Below are positions 7,152 to 14,935 of a DNA stretch of 43,085 nt, piece by piece; position 1 is the stretch's first letter, and the number at the start of each line of letters is the position of its first letter. The notes under the pieces were generated by a model. That model was given only the letters and a program-made list of their open reading frames with translations. It was not told where the DNA came from and made no database searches. Made by a program: the position numbers and the translations under genes. Source of the stretch: an uncultured Planctomyces sp. Lineage in GTDB: Bacteria > Planctomycetota > Planctomycetia > Planctomycetales > Planctomycetaceae. The stretch is taken from the NCBI GenBank assembly GCA_937904325.1, contig CALGTK010000344.1, positions 1 to 43,085 on the forward strand. Reading direction: 5' to 3'.

Positions 7152-9680
7152 CAGTTTGCGCACTACCCATTCTGTGGTCAGCAGGGCGAAGAAGAGCAAT
7201 AGAAATATCCAGTGATCCCACAAAGTTGTTTCTTCGCGGGATTGAGCCAACTGCTCGGGAGGCTTCAACAATCCTGCAATCCGGTTGATTTCGTCTGGCA
7301 TAATCAGTTCGCCGCCCGACGCATCAGCTAATTGCGTCAGCAAGTCTCGATTGGCACTCAGGTCACTCAGTTCCCCTGTCAGAGGTTCGCTGACATAAAG
7401 TGACGTGCGGACTTCGCTGCCGAGGTTTGCATTTTCGACGGTGACTTTGGCGGTCCAGGTACCGGAAGGAAGCCCGACGGCTCTCGCCTGAAAGAGCAGG
7501 GGGCTTCCGTCAATCGGTGTGAGTTCAATCCGAGTGAACGGTTTTTCGCCCGGAATTTCAGGATCCTGGTAGATCTCGATCGATGCCTTCAGGTCTGGAT
7601 TCAAATCGAGAAACCGTTTTTGCCAGCGGGCCTCAAAGATCGCATCGTCTCCGACAGATAACTGGCTGTTTTGGACGAGCAGTCGGACGAAATCGTTGCC
7701 GGCGGAAGCTTTGTTGCGAGCGGCCCAACGCGCCAACTGTGCCCAGAAGCGGTGGTGATACTTATCACCGATGCGATGTCGCCATCGCCACGTGCTGTCG
7801 ATGCCGATCCACAGCACCTGTCCGAAACCGAAGTACTGATGCACGATCATGGCGTTGTCGCGTTCGGTTTCAAGCGAAGGTTCGTCCGGCTGATGAGCTG
7901 CCGCGAATACAGTCGCTCCCGGCTTCGCCGTCCCGGTCAGGCCCCAGACATGCCCCGGCAACTGTGACCAGACGCGGCGGTTTTCGGAGCTGTTCGTATC
8001 GAATTGAAACATCGCGTGTCGATCGGCGTCCGGCGTCAGTTGCAATCGAAAACCGCGGTCAAGTGGCGCATCGTCCGTTCCGGATTGAGAAAGATCGATT
8101 TCTCGCAGATTCGTGACAGGAAGCAACTGCCGAAGTTCCAACGACGTATGTCTTGTCGGGAACTGATTTTTTCCGGCGAGTAGAACCAGTGTGCCGCCTT
8201 GCTCCCGCACAAACTCATCGATCACTTCCCAGACATTCGAATCAACATTGGATGGCGAGACATCTCCGATGACCAGAAGATCAAGCTCCGTCATTTTCGA
8301 TTCAGAAACGTCCTCTCGACTTGTCGGTAATTGAAGCCGCTTCGGGAAGAACGTCGTCGGCAACACTCCGATGTGCGGCTGATCAAAAACAACCCGCTGC
8401 AGATCAACTCGTTCATCGCGGCTGAGTGCATTGTCGATAAACCGAAATTCCCAACGCGCTTCACCTTCGACCAGCAGTACGTGTGACTGATCGTCAACGA
8501 TTTCAACGGCGAATGATCGTTGATTGTTGTCGTCTCGGGTCTCACCTTCCTGGACAGCCGTCCAAAGTTTGTACTCATCACGACCGATGGTCTCTGCCTT
8601 CAACGGAAAGTCGACATCAACAAAAGGTGTACCCGCAGCGTCGGGAGGCACTCTGACAACGCGGGATACTTCCGTTCCGTCGGCGTGCTGCAGAATGACG
8701 GTCAGCTCTTTGTTGCGAAATCCATCGGCGGCAAGTCTCGCTTTGACGACTGGAGTGTCGTTCTGAAAAACGACTCGTGGATGGTCCAGCGAGACGACAG
8801 AAATGTCTATTGGCCGAAGCTCTGACCCGATCATGACGGGAATCATCGGAGTGTTAAGTGTTCCTAATCGCATTGCCGCTTCCAGCGGATCTTTGTCGGC
8901 ATTGTGACGACCGTCTGTCAGCATGACGACGCCCATCACCTTTGAAGTGTCATCCGCGATGTTGAGGGCAGTGGCGACTCCCAGGTCAGACTGCTGAGGA
9001 AGGAGTGACGGTCTCGGCCCGGTGAGCGACTCTTCGAGAAGCGATTCATCCAGTGTTTCCACTTTGGCAGCGAAGGCCCGGACCTCGACAGCACCTATTT
9101 CGTTGAATTGTTTCAGCAACGGCTGCGAGGTTGCATTCAACAGGCGAGTGGCGATTTCCCGGCGGGGCAGGGCACGCACGGTTTCGATGACCTGCTCAAC
9201 GTTGGCTTTGCGAAGTCGAGTCAGCTCTGCTCGACTGGCTGCGGTTGCCGCTTCTGATGCCTGGATCCAAGTGGGTTCCAGGCCGTTTTCAAGTTCTGAG
9301 ATCCAACGGTCCAGTCGATCATCAGTGGTCGCGTTGCCGATCAGCTCCAGACTTCTGGCCCAACGCAGCAGTGATGCTTTATCGGCATGCGCATCGGCAG
9401 TGTCCATGCTCTCAGAAACGTCGACGGCGACGATGATTTTTGCCGAGCGGTCGCGGTCGAGTACCCATGTTACGACCGGTTGCAGAAATGTCAGACAAAG
9501 TAGAGCAAGGACGGAAAGCCTGAGTGCAAGCAGAGTATTGCCGACTCGCGAATTAACCAATGTCCGCTCGTACTTCAGCAGCAGGCCAACACAAACGGCG
9601 GCGATGACACACACGACAGCACAAAACCAGAACCAGCCGGATGTCGCCAGTCCTTGAAGAATGAGTTCCCGGCTGTGCAT
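7137..9680 (-). CDS. Membrane-anchored VWA-domain protein with glutamine-amidotransferase-like domain
   Basis: About 847 residues. Two N-terminal membrane helices precede a von Willebrand A domain with the MIDAS motif DVSES in IIVAVDVSESMD and a second VWA strand GVVMLTDGRHN. Next come immunoglobulin-like regions and a class I glutamine-amidotransferase-like domain (LLVEGEARWEFRFIDNAL, LDLLVIGDVSPSN, GGTLVLLAG) whose catalytic cysteine is not evident. A C-terminal helix (IFLLLFFALLTTEWVV) ends the protein. This architecture is common in planctomycetes, often beside MoxR/BatA-type genes, none of which is visible here. The role is unknown; a surface or periplasmic scaffold is plausible. The frame is open to 9758. 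I prefer the ATG at 9680 because the first helix follows directly, but no convincing Shine-Dalgarno marks either start. Confidence 0.8.
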   Translation of the reverse strand: MHSRELILQGLATSGWFWFCAVVCVIAAVCVGLLLKYERTLVNSRVGNTLLALRLSVLALLCLTFLQPVVTWVLDRDRSAKIIVAVDVSESMDTADAHADKASLLRWARSLELIGNATTDDRLDRWISELENGLEPTWIQASEAATAASRAELTRLRKANVEQVIETVRALPRREIATRLLNATSQPLLKQFNEIGAVEVRAFAAKVETLDESLLEESLTGPRPSLLPQQSDLGVATALNIADDTSKVMGVVMLTDGRHNADKDPLEAAMRLGTLNTPMIPVMIGSELRPIDISVVSLDHPRVVFQNDTPVVKARLAADGFRNKELTVILQHADGTEVSRVVRVPPDAAGTPFVDVDFPLKAETIGRDEYKLWTAVQEGETRDDNNQRSFAVEIVDDQSHVLLVEGEARWEFRFIDNALSRDERVDLQRVVFDQPHIGVLPTTFFPKRLQLPTSREDVSESKMTELDLLVIGDVSPSNVDSNVWEVIDEFVREQGGTLVLLAGKNQFPTRHTSLELRQLLPVTNLREIDLSQSGTDDAPLDRGFRLQLTPDADRHAMFQFDTNSSENRRVWSQLPGHVWGLTGTAKPGATVFAAAHQPDEPSLETERDNAMIVHQYFGFGQVLWIGIDSTWRWRHRIGDKYHHRFWAQLARWAARNKASAGNDFVRLLVQNSQLSVGDDAIFEARWQKRFLDLNPDLKASIEIYQDPEIPGEKPFTRIELTPIDGSPLLFQARAVGLPSGTWTAKVTVENANLGSEVRTSLYVSEPLTGELSDLSANRDLLTQLADASGGELIMPDEINRIAGLLKPPEQLAQSREETTLWDHWIFLLLFFALLTTEWVVRKLNGLP

Positions 9681-9935
9681 GATCGTGTGATTCGACTTGT
9701 GTTTCGTTAGACGTTCTGGCAGAGATCTCACCGTAGTAAACGGCTTGGCATAACGCATTCGACGGCGCTGGTCGAGTAACGGACGATTTGTCCGCTCCTT
9801 GATTCGCTGAACACTGTTGACGATAACCCGTCTGGTTCGCGATTCGTAGCTTTGCTGTCACTGACAGAGATCGTTGGGATTCTTGTGCCAGGTCAGTTCC
9901 TTACCACTGTATGTTCAGGATGCTCGGAGTTCACG

Positions 9936-11108
9936 TTGGCTGGAAAGAGTAAGAAAAAGTCGCTTCGGGAGAGAAAAGCTGCCATTCGCGCAGACGTTGC
10001 GGACAAATTTCCCGGATGGAAAAAGCCACTTCGCCCAATCGAACAGTCTTTTTTAGAGGTGGCGGACGAAATCCGGGGCGAGCGGATCGTCGTGGTATCC
10101 AATGCCGGGGCGCAGGCTGCTGCTGAGATTGCTAAGAAGAACCCAGACGCCAAAGTTGTGTGCAATTTTCTCGACGCATTTCTGGCTGATTCAGCTCGTG
10201 CGAGAAACGAAGGCGTCGAGAATCTCGAAATTACCTGCCTGCCAGATCTCCCGGACGGCACGTGCAATGCCGCCGTGATCCCATTCCCAGCCAAAGGCGA
10301 AAGCGACCTGGCTCGTGAATACCTGCAGCAGACGGTGCAGCAACTCGCGCCGGACGGGCGGCTGTTCGCGTCTTCTGACAATGTGAAAGACCGTTGGCTG
10401 CACGACCAGCTACAGGCATCGTTTCAGAAGGTAACAAATCGAGGAACGCCGAATGGACGGCTTTACATCGCCAGACGCCCGAAGCCGCTGAGAAAGGTCA
10501 AGAACTTTGGTTGCTGGTTCGCCTTTCGTGACGGTGAACGATTGATTCACGCGTGCAGCCGTCCGGCCGTTTTCAGTCATCGCCGAATGGATAATGGGGC
10601 GAGAGCGCTCATTGATTCTTTGACAGTAGAGGATGGTCCGAGGGCAGGGGAGGCGGTTAAAGACAACTTTCGAGTTCTGGACATCGGTTGCGGAAACGGT
10701 AGCGTGGGGTTCGCCGCTGCTCTGCGAGCGGAAAACGTTCAGGTGCGAGCAATGGATGCGAACGCTCGAGCCGTGCAGTGTGCGGCGATGGGTGCAGAAA
10801 AGAACGGGATTTCAGCATTTTCAACCCAACTCGAAGCTGCGGGTCGATGTGCAGAACCAGGTGAATTTGACCTCGCTCTGGCAAATCCGCCTTATTTTTC
10901 GAACTTCCGAATCGCAGAAATTTTCGTCCGGGCGGCGTTTAACTGTCTGAAAAGCGGTGGACGCTTACATTTCGTGACAAAACAGCCTGAATGGTTCGCC
11001 GATCGGTTCGTTCAACTGTTTGACGAAGTCAGTGTGTTGGAATCTCGCGGCTACTTTGTCGTCAAAGCGACTCAATTGAATTCGCAGTCAGAATCAGTTT
11101 TGGGCTGA
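9936..11108 (+). CDS. RsmC/RlmG-like rRNA guanine-N2 methyltransferase
   Basis: About 390 residues with two methyltransferase-like halves. The C-terminal half holds the SAM motif VLDIGCGNGSVGFAAAL (from about residue 247) and the catalytic NPPYF motif (residues 317-321), which marks enzymes methylating exocyclic amino groups of nucleic-acid bases. The N-terminal half looks like the degenerate, non-catalytic domain seen in RsmC and RlmG. I infer a 16S or 23S rRNA m2G methyltransferase, without deciding which. The frame extends upstream to a TTG at 9852. The TTG at 9936 has CGGAG ending 6 bases before it and begins with a lysine-rich segment, so it is the better start. The gene is isolated between a minus-strand gene and the next plus-strand gene. 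Confidence 0.8.
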   Translation: MAGKSKKKSLRERKAAIRADVADKFPGWKKPLRPIEQSFLEVADEIRGERIVVVSNAGAQAAAEIAKKNPDAKVVCNFLDAFLADSARARNEGVENLEITCLPDLPDGTCNAAVIPFPAKGESDLAREYLQQTVQQLAPDGRLFASSDNVKDRWLHDQLQASFQKVTNRGTPNGRLYIARRPKPLRKVKNFGCWFAFRDGERLIHACSRPAVFSHRRMDNGARALIDSLTVEDGPRAGEAVKDNFRVLDIGCGNGSVGFAAALRAENVQVRAMDANARAVQCAAMGAEKNGISAFSTQLEAAGRCAEPGEFDLALANPPYFSNFRIAEIFVRAAFNCLKSGGRLHFVTKQPEWFADRFVQLFDEVSVLESRGYFVVKATQLNSQSESVLG

Positions 11109-11284
11109 CTGCTCGCTTACTTTGTCAGTTTGCGTCAGAAATTGACGGTCTCGACTGCAAAGTTCCTCTTGCTGGATAGATCCGCGTCTAGTTCAATTCG
11201 TTGTCCGCGAGGTTCGTGACGTATCTGAACTAAGCCGTCGAATGATCTGTCTCAGTTTTGCCTGCGAGCAACGGAGATTCTGTT

Positions 11285-11980
11285 ATGAATTATCTTCTGG
11301 TTCTTGCACTCGCCGGAGCTAGCCCGTCAGCCTCTTCGACTGAAAATGTCGAGGTAACGTCTATCGCTGAGGCTGCTTCTGAGTTACGCCCGATGCTCAA
11401 AACAGGAACGTTGCTGGTCTCTAAGGGTGATTGCCTGGCGGTTCGCGTTTATACGCAAAGCCCCTTCACGCACATCGCGGCTGTGATTCGGCGAAACGGT
11501 CGACCGTTTGTATACGACGCTGCAAACGGAGTCGGCGTGCGGTGCCAGACGCTGGAAAACTATCTGCAAATTCAGAGCCCCGACGAATTGCACATCTTTC
11601 AGCCGACTCGGCCACTGAATTCAAGTCAGCAAAAACAGCTGGCTGGTTGGCTCGACGGACAGCTCGGTCGGCCTTACGCGGTTGCTCATCACATCTCTGG
11701 CGAGCGTGGCAAAGGAGTTCACTGTGCCGAGTACGTGGCTGAAGCGCTCTACAAATGTGGACTGATCAAAGTGAAGAATCCCGCAAAGGTATCGCCAGCC
11801 AGCCTTGTTAAGGGGATCACGATTTACAACGTGTATTTGCAAACGGAAACCGTTCACATCATTGCCCCGATACGAGAGCCGACACCGTCGTCTACGTGGT
11901 ACGGACAGGCGTGGCGATCCACGAAGACCTGTACCGCCACGTGCATGTCAAAGTTCCGTCGTTGCGTGCTTTGCCAGTAG
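11285..11980 (+). CDS. YiiX/YebB-like NlpC/P60-family cysteine hydrolase, exported
   Basis: A 231-residue protein from the ATG at 11285 (GGAG 8 bases upstream). The N-terminus is a probable signal peptide (MNYLLVLALAGASPSASS). It then shows the permuted papain-like pattern of the YiiX group (PF05708): GTLLVSKGDCL, the likely catalytic histidine H63 in TQSPFTHIAAVI, and the likely catalytic cysteine C147 in GVHCAEYVAEAL. The family is thought to cleave amide or ester bonds of peptidoglycan or lipids; the substrate here is unknown. The last 18 residues contain four cysteines in a C-x3-C-x6-C-x2-C pattern, which I do not know from the family. The stop lies 22 bases from the convergent TlpA-like gene. 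Confidence 0.7.
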   Translation: MNYLLVLALAGASPSASSTENVEVTSIAEAASELRPMLKTGTLLVSKGDCLAVRVYTQSPFTHIAAVIRRNGRPFVYDAANGVGVRCQTLENYLQIQSPDELHIFQPTRPLNSSQQKQLAGWLDGQLGRPYAVAHHISGERGKGVHCAEYVAEALYKCGLIKVKNPAKVSPASLVKGITIYNVYLQTETVHIIAPIREPTPSSTWYGQAWRSTKTCTATCMSKFRRCVLCQ

Positions 11981-12002
11981 CGGCTTCGCGATGCTTCCCC
12001 GA

Positions 12003-13376
12003 TTATTTTCTGGGGGAGCGTTTTTCGCGGATGAGCCGAACGATGACCGCATCGAGGTCGCGGAGGCCTTCATCCGGATTGATCGGGTAAACGCCGACGT
12101 GAAAGTCCGCAATTTTTCCATCCGGGTCGACAACGACCCACAACGGCAGGCTCGCGTCAAGTTGCCGTGGGTCTCCCAGTTGCTTGATGAAATTTCCGCC
12201 GTCCAGCGCGATCGGGTACCCGAGGTTCATGAAGTCTCGAAGTTTTCTTACCGAACGTTTCGCGGCAGCCAGAGTTTCAGGTTTTGCGAATCCTTCGTTG
12301 ACGGCGACTCCGACAGCACTGACGCCAAGGCGTCCTCGGCGATTGAGCAGGAAATCGAGGTAGCCGACCTGGCCGTACGGTTCTTCGAGCGGCTCTCCCT
12401 GATACTCCCAGAAGTGCAGAACGGTGATCTTGCCTTTCAGTGACGCGGAGTCAAGCTGTGCTCCTTTGAGCGTTGGCAGGACGAAGCCGGGCAACTGCTG
12501 GCCGACAAATTTTTTCTTAAGACTGGTGACATCCCCCGCTCGTTGTGACTGGGCACGCACATCGCGAGACATGGCGACTACCAGTTTTGTTAATGGCAAA
12601 CCTTCAGTTTGATCGACAAGGGCAGGCAGCACGGCCGACGCCTTTTCAATCTGGGCGGGCGACAGCTCGGGCTTGGTCGTCCCCTCGGAACGTTCCAAAG
12701 CTACCTGGAGTTTTTTCAATGACGCAACGGCGGTGCTTGTTTTTGCAGCTTCGGCAGTCTCAAGCATTTTTGATCCGGTAAGCGAGACTCGCAACGTGAA
12801 CTCATCACCTCGCCCCATGAAGACTCGCCGTTCAGCAGCGACGAGAATCGGCTCGTTGTCCGCAACGAAGAACTTCTGACGACGGCCGAAGTTGTCGACG
12901 GCTTCGACTTCCCAGCACTGCCTTTTGGCAATTTTCGTCTGGCCTTTGACTGAGTATTCAAGACGTCCAGAAGTCCAACTTGCGTTGTTTGCAAGCTGGT
13001 CAGCAAATTCAAACAAGGGCAGCGGAGTCTCTACCGGATATTTAACGCCGTCATGAGAATGCAGCACGTGCGGTGGTCGGCCGCCGGATCGCCGATTATT
13101 TCCATCAATCGTTGCCGTTCCAAAACGTTCAGGCCACGCCCAGGCACCGCCGCCTCGCTCGGAAACGAGATGAAAACATTCCTGTCCGCCCCTGGCCGGA
13201 GTCAGCAGTGTGTACAGCTCGAACTGCTTGACTGGAGCAGAGGCCTCGCCGTTGCGAATCTTCTGGGTGAGCGTTCCTGAGTACTGTAATTCGCGAGTTT
13301 GTGCCGAAACGCTTTGTGTCAGAACTCCAAGCAAAATGACTGGCAAAAGGGCTTTCTGGTGAGAATTTTTTAGCAC
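12003..13376 (-). CDS. Secreted TlpA/AhpC-like thioredoxin-fold protein lacking CxxC
   Basis: A 457-residue exported protein with a signal peptide (KALLPVILLGVLTQSVSA). Residues 25-300 form a planctomycete-type domain of unknown function rich in beta strands. The C-terminal third is a TlpA/AhpC-like thioredoxin fold: GQQLPGFVLPTLKG, then LKGKITVLHFWEYQGEPLEEPYG, then LPLWVVVDPDGKIADFHVG with the cis-proline region. Where redoxin family members have WC-x-x-C after HFW, this one has EYQGEP, so it lacks redox cysteines. A structural, chaperone or ligand-binding role is more likely than disulfide exchange (inference). It is divergent from the adaptor gene at 13729 across a 352-base spacer. Confidence 0.75.
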   Translation of the reverse strand: MLKNSHQKALLPVILLGVLTQSVSAQTRELQYSGTLTQKIRNGEASAPVKQFELYTLLTPARGGQECFHLVSERGGGAWAWPERFGTATIDGNNRRSGGRPPHVLHSHDGVKYPVETPLPLFEFADQLANNASWTSGRLEYSVKGQTKIAKRQCWEVEAVDNFGRRQKFFVADNEPILVAAERRVFMGRGDEFTLRVSLTGSKMLETAEAAKTSTAVASLKKLQVALERSEGTTKPELSPAQIEKASAVLPALVDQTEGLPLTKLVVAMSRDVRAQSQRAGDVTSLKKKFVGQQLPGFVLPTLKGAQLDSASLKGKITVLHFWEYQGEPLEEPYGQVGYLDFLLNRRGRLGVSAVGVAVNEGFAKPETLAAAKRSVRKLRDFMNLGYPIALDGGNFIKQLGDPRQLDASLPLWVVVDPDGKIADFHVGVYPINPDEGLRDLDAVIVRLIREKRSPRK

Positions 13377-13651
13377 GGGAAGTCATCCTTTGCCGGGCGG
13401 CACTCGGGAGGAAGGAGCGGATTGTCATTTCGGAACTACGGAAAGCCTGAAACGATACATTACGATTTGTGGATGCGAAATCATTGTCCCTGGCAGGAGC
13501 TGGCACAAGGAAAGTGGACCCTCAAACGTGACGATATCGGCGTGAGGTGGACTCGGCCAATTTCGGCGTGGCCTTGGAGCTGCCAATTCAGATCAAAGAT
13601 CTTTGCGAATCGAACAGTCGTGTGATCGGGCAGGGCAGGTGCAATCGCCCG

Positions 13652-13680
13652 TTGACACCTGTCACAGCCAGCCATACCTT
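13652..13680 (+). promoter_or_regulatory. Candidate promoter with operator-like inverted repeat over the -35 box
   Basis: In the 352-base divergent spacer 13377-13728, a perfect TTGACA (13652-13657) lies 17 bases before TACCTT (13675-13680, weak match to TATAAT). The -35 hexamer is part of a perfect inverted repeat TGACA-CC-TGTCA (13653-13664), a layout expected for a repressor or activator site. Transcription would start around 13690, about 40 bases before the adaptor's TTG start. The rest of the spacer holds no gene. Confidence 0.35.
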
Positions 13681-13700
13681 AGACTTTTCGGAAAGTATGG
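13672..13700 (+). other. Leader hairpin upstream of the adaptor gene
   Basis: CCATAC (13672-13677) and GTATGG (13695-13700) are perfectly complementary. The stem continues inward as T-A pairs after one C/A mismatch and closes on a loop of about 11 bases. It lies at the expected 5' end of the adaptor transcript and overlaps the proposed -10 region, so it could be an operator or an RNA leader structure. Confidence 0.3.
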
Positions 13701-13728
13701 TACGGACGACCTTTACGGAGAATCTCAG

Positions 13729-14859
13729 TTGGCTCGATATTTCCTGATCCCAGCGTGTGTTTTGTGCATGGTCGCTGGAGATGAGACTGTGGCTCAGCAA
13801 CCCGCTGTTGACCAGCAACCCGCTGGTGTCCAGCAACCCGCTGGTGTCCAGCAACCAGTCGTGATTCTCCGACAGATGATTCGCTTAACCCCGCCTGACG
13901 ACTATCAGTTTGCGATTTCATTGCGGGCTTCTCGTGAGCTGACTGTGCGTGCCCCATTTAATGCGAAGACGCGAACCGTTTCGGCTCAAGTTGGAAAGAA
14001 AGTGTTGCCTCAGGCAGAACTGGTTGCTCTGGAAAGCAAGCGTCTGGAGCTGACTCATAAGCGGGCGATGGCTGCTCTGGATGTAGCAGAAGGCTTGCTC
14101 CGCGCTGCGCGGAGTGGTGGCAAAACTGAGCAGGTACAACTCGGTGAGGCTCAGGTAGCCTTCGCCAAATCTGAACTGGCGCTGACTCTTTACGATAACG
14201 CGCAAACATCGTTGCGGGCACCATACGAAGCGTCAGTGTTGAATGTTCACGTTCAAAACGGACAGAACGTCAAGCAGGGTGATCCGGTTGTCACAATCGG
14301 CGATCTAACCAGTCTGCAATGTCGAGTGCCCGTAGACCGAAAGACAGTCAAGGTCGGTCAAACCATATCCCTGACGGTTGAAGACTCAGTTATCGTGGGG
14401 ATTGTCAAATCCGTCGAACCGGTCAGTGAAGATCAACAGCGATTGAGGGATTTGGCGGTCTCTGTGGCGATGGCTGTGGTGTCGATCAGAAACGCCGATG
14501 GAATACTCGCTCGCGGCCAGGCGGTGTATCCAGATATTGTGCCGAACGATCCTGTCACTCGTGTTCCGCTTGAATCGGTCACAACAACGACGGGTGGGCA
14601 TCGAATTGTTCAGGTATTACGAGAGCATGTCGTACGAAACGTGCCTGTCGTTCTACACGGACAGATCGGGAAGGGCGACGTATTCGTGAGTGGGCCGTTT
14701 ACAAAGCATGACGAGGTTATCATTTCTACATCGGCCGAACTGGCTGACTCGACTGCGGTGCTGCCAGCAGTTGCACGGGCATCGCCGTCTAACGCCGCCG
14801 GATCGCGTCAACCCGCAACTTCGACTCAGTCGAAGAAGGCAGGGGCTGCAGGTTTCTAA
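13729..14859 (+). CDS. HlyD/RND-type periplasmic adaptor-like protein
   Basis: A 376-residue exported protein from a TTG start with GGAG 8 bases upstream; the frame is open further upstream but that part lacks a signal peptide. After MARYFLIPACVLCMVAG comes a cleavage-like TVA-QQ and a QQPAGV repeat. The body has the membrane-fusion-protein order: a first barrel-sandwich strand (LTVRAPFNAKTRTVSAQVGKKV), an alpha-helical hairpin (residues 90-155), the second half-lipoyl motif (TSLRAPYEASVLNVHVQNGQNVKQGDPVVTI, split here for description), a beta-barrel region and a C-terminal KGDVFVSGPFTKHDEVII. Such adaptors normally sit beside an inner-membrane pump, but none is present. The next gene, 76 bases downstream on the same strand, is a Ser/Thr kinase. 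Confidence 0.75.
   Translation: MARYFLIPACVLCMVAGDETVAQQPAVDQQPAGVQQPAGVQQPVVILRQMIRLTPPDDYQFAISLRASRELTVRAPFNAKTRTVSAQVGKKVLPQAELVALESKRLELTHKRAMAALDVAEGLLRAARSGGKTEQVQLGEAQVAFAKSELALTLYDNAQTSLRAPYEASVLNVHVQNGQNVKQGDPVVTIGDLTSLQCRVPVDRKTVKVGQTISLTVEDSVIVGIVKSVEPVSEDQQRLRDLAVSVAMAVVSIRNADGILARGQAVYPDIVPNDPVTRVPLESVTTTTGGHRIVQVLREHVVRNVPVVLHGQIGKGDVFVSGPFTKHDEVIISTSAELADSTAVLPAVARASPSNAAGSRQPATSTQSKKAGAAGF
13795..13860 (+). repeat. 18-bp in-frame tandem repeat (QQPAGV)
   Basis: Three full 18-base units (13795-13812, 13813-13830, 13831-13848) and a 12-base partial fourth unit (13849-13860). Units 2 and 3 are identical (CAGCAACCCGCTGGTGTC); unit 1 differs at its last residues (QQPAVD). It encodes a flexible Gln-Pro linker just after the signal peptide, and its copy number may vary between strains (inference). 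Confidence 0.85.
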
Positions 14860-14935
14860 TGCTGCGGCTCATGTATTCAATTTACGGCTCTCTCAGTAAA
14901 ACCCACGCGGATTCGTCAATCAGGGAAACAGTACA

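Noticed and set aside
9681-9758. Longer N-terminus of the VWA protein
   Set aside because: Kept only as an alternative start: the 26 extra residues are polar, precede the first helix and have no Shine-Dalgarno at a usable distance.
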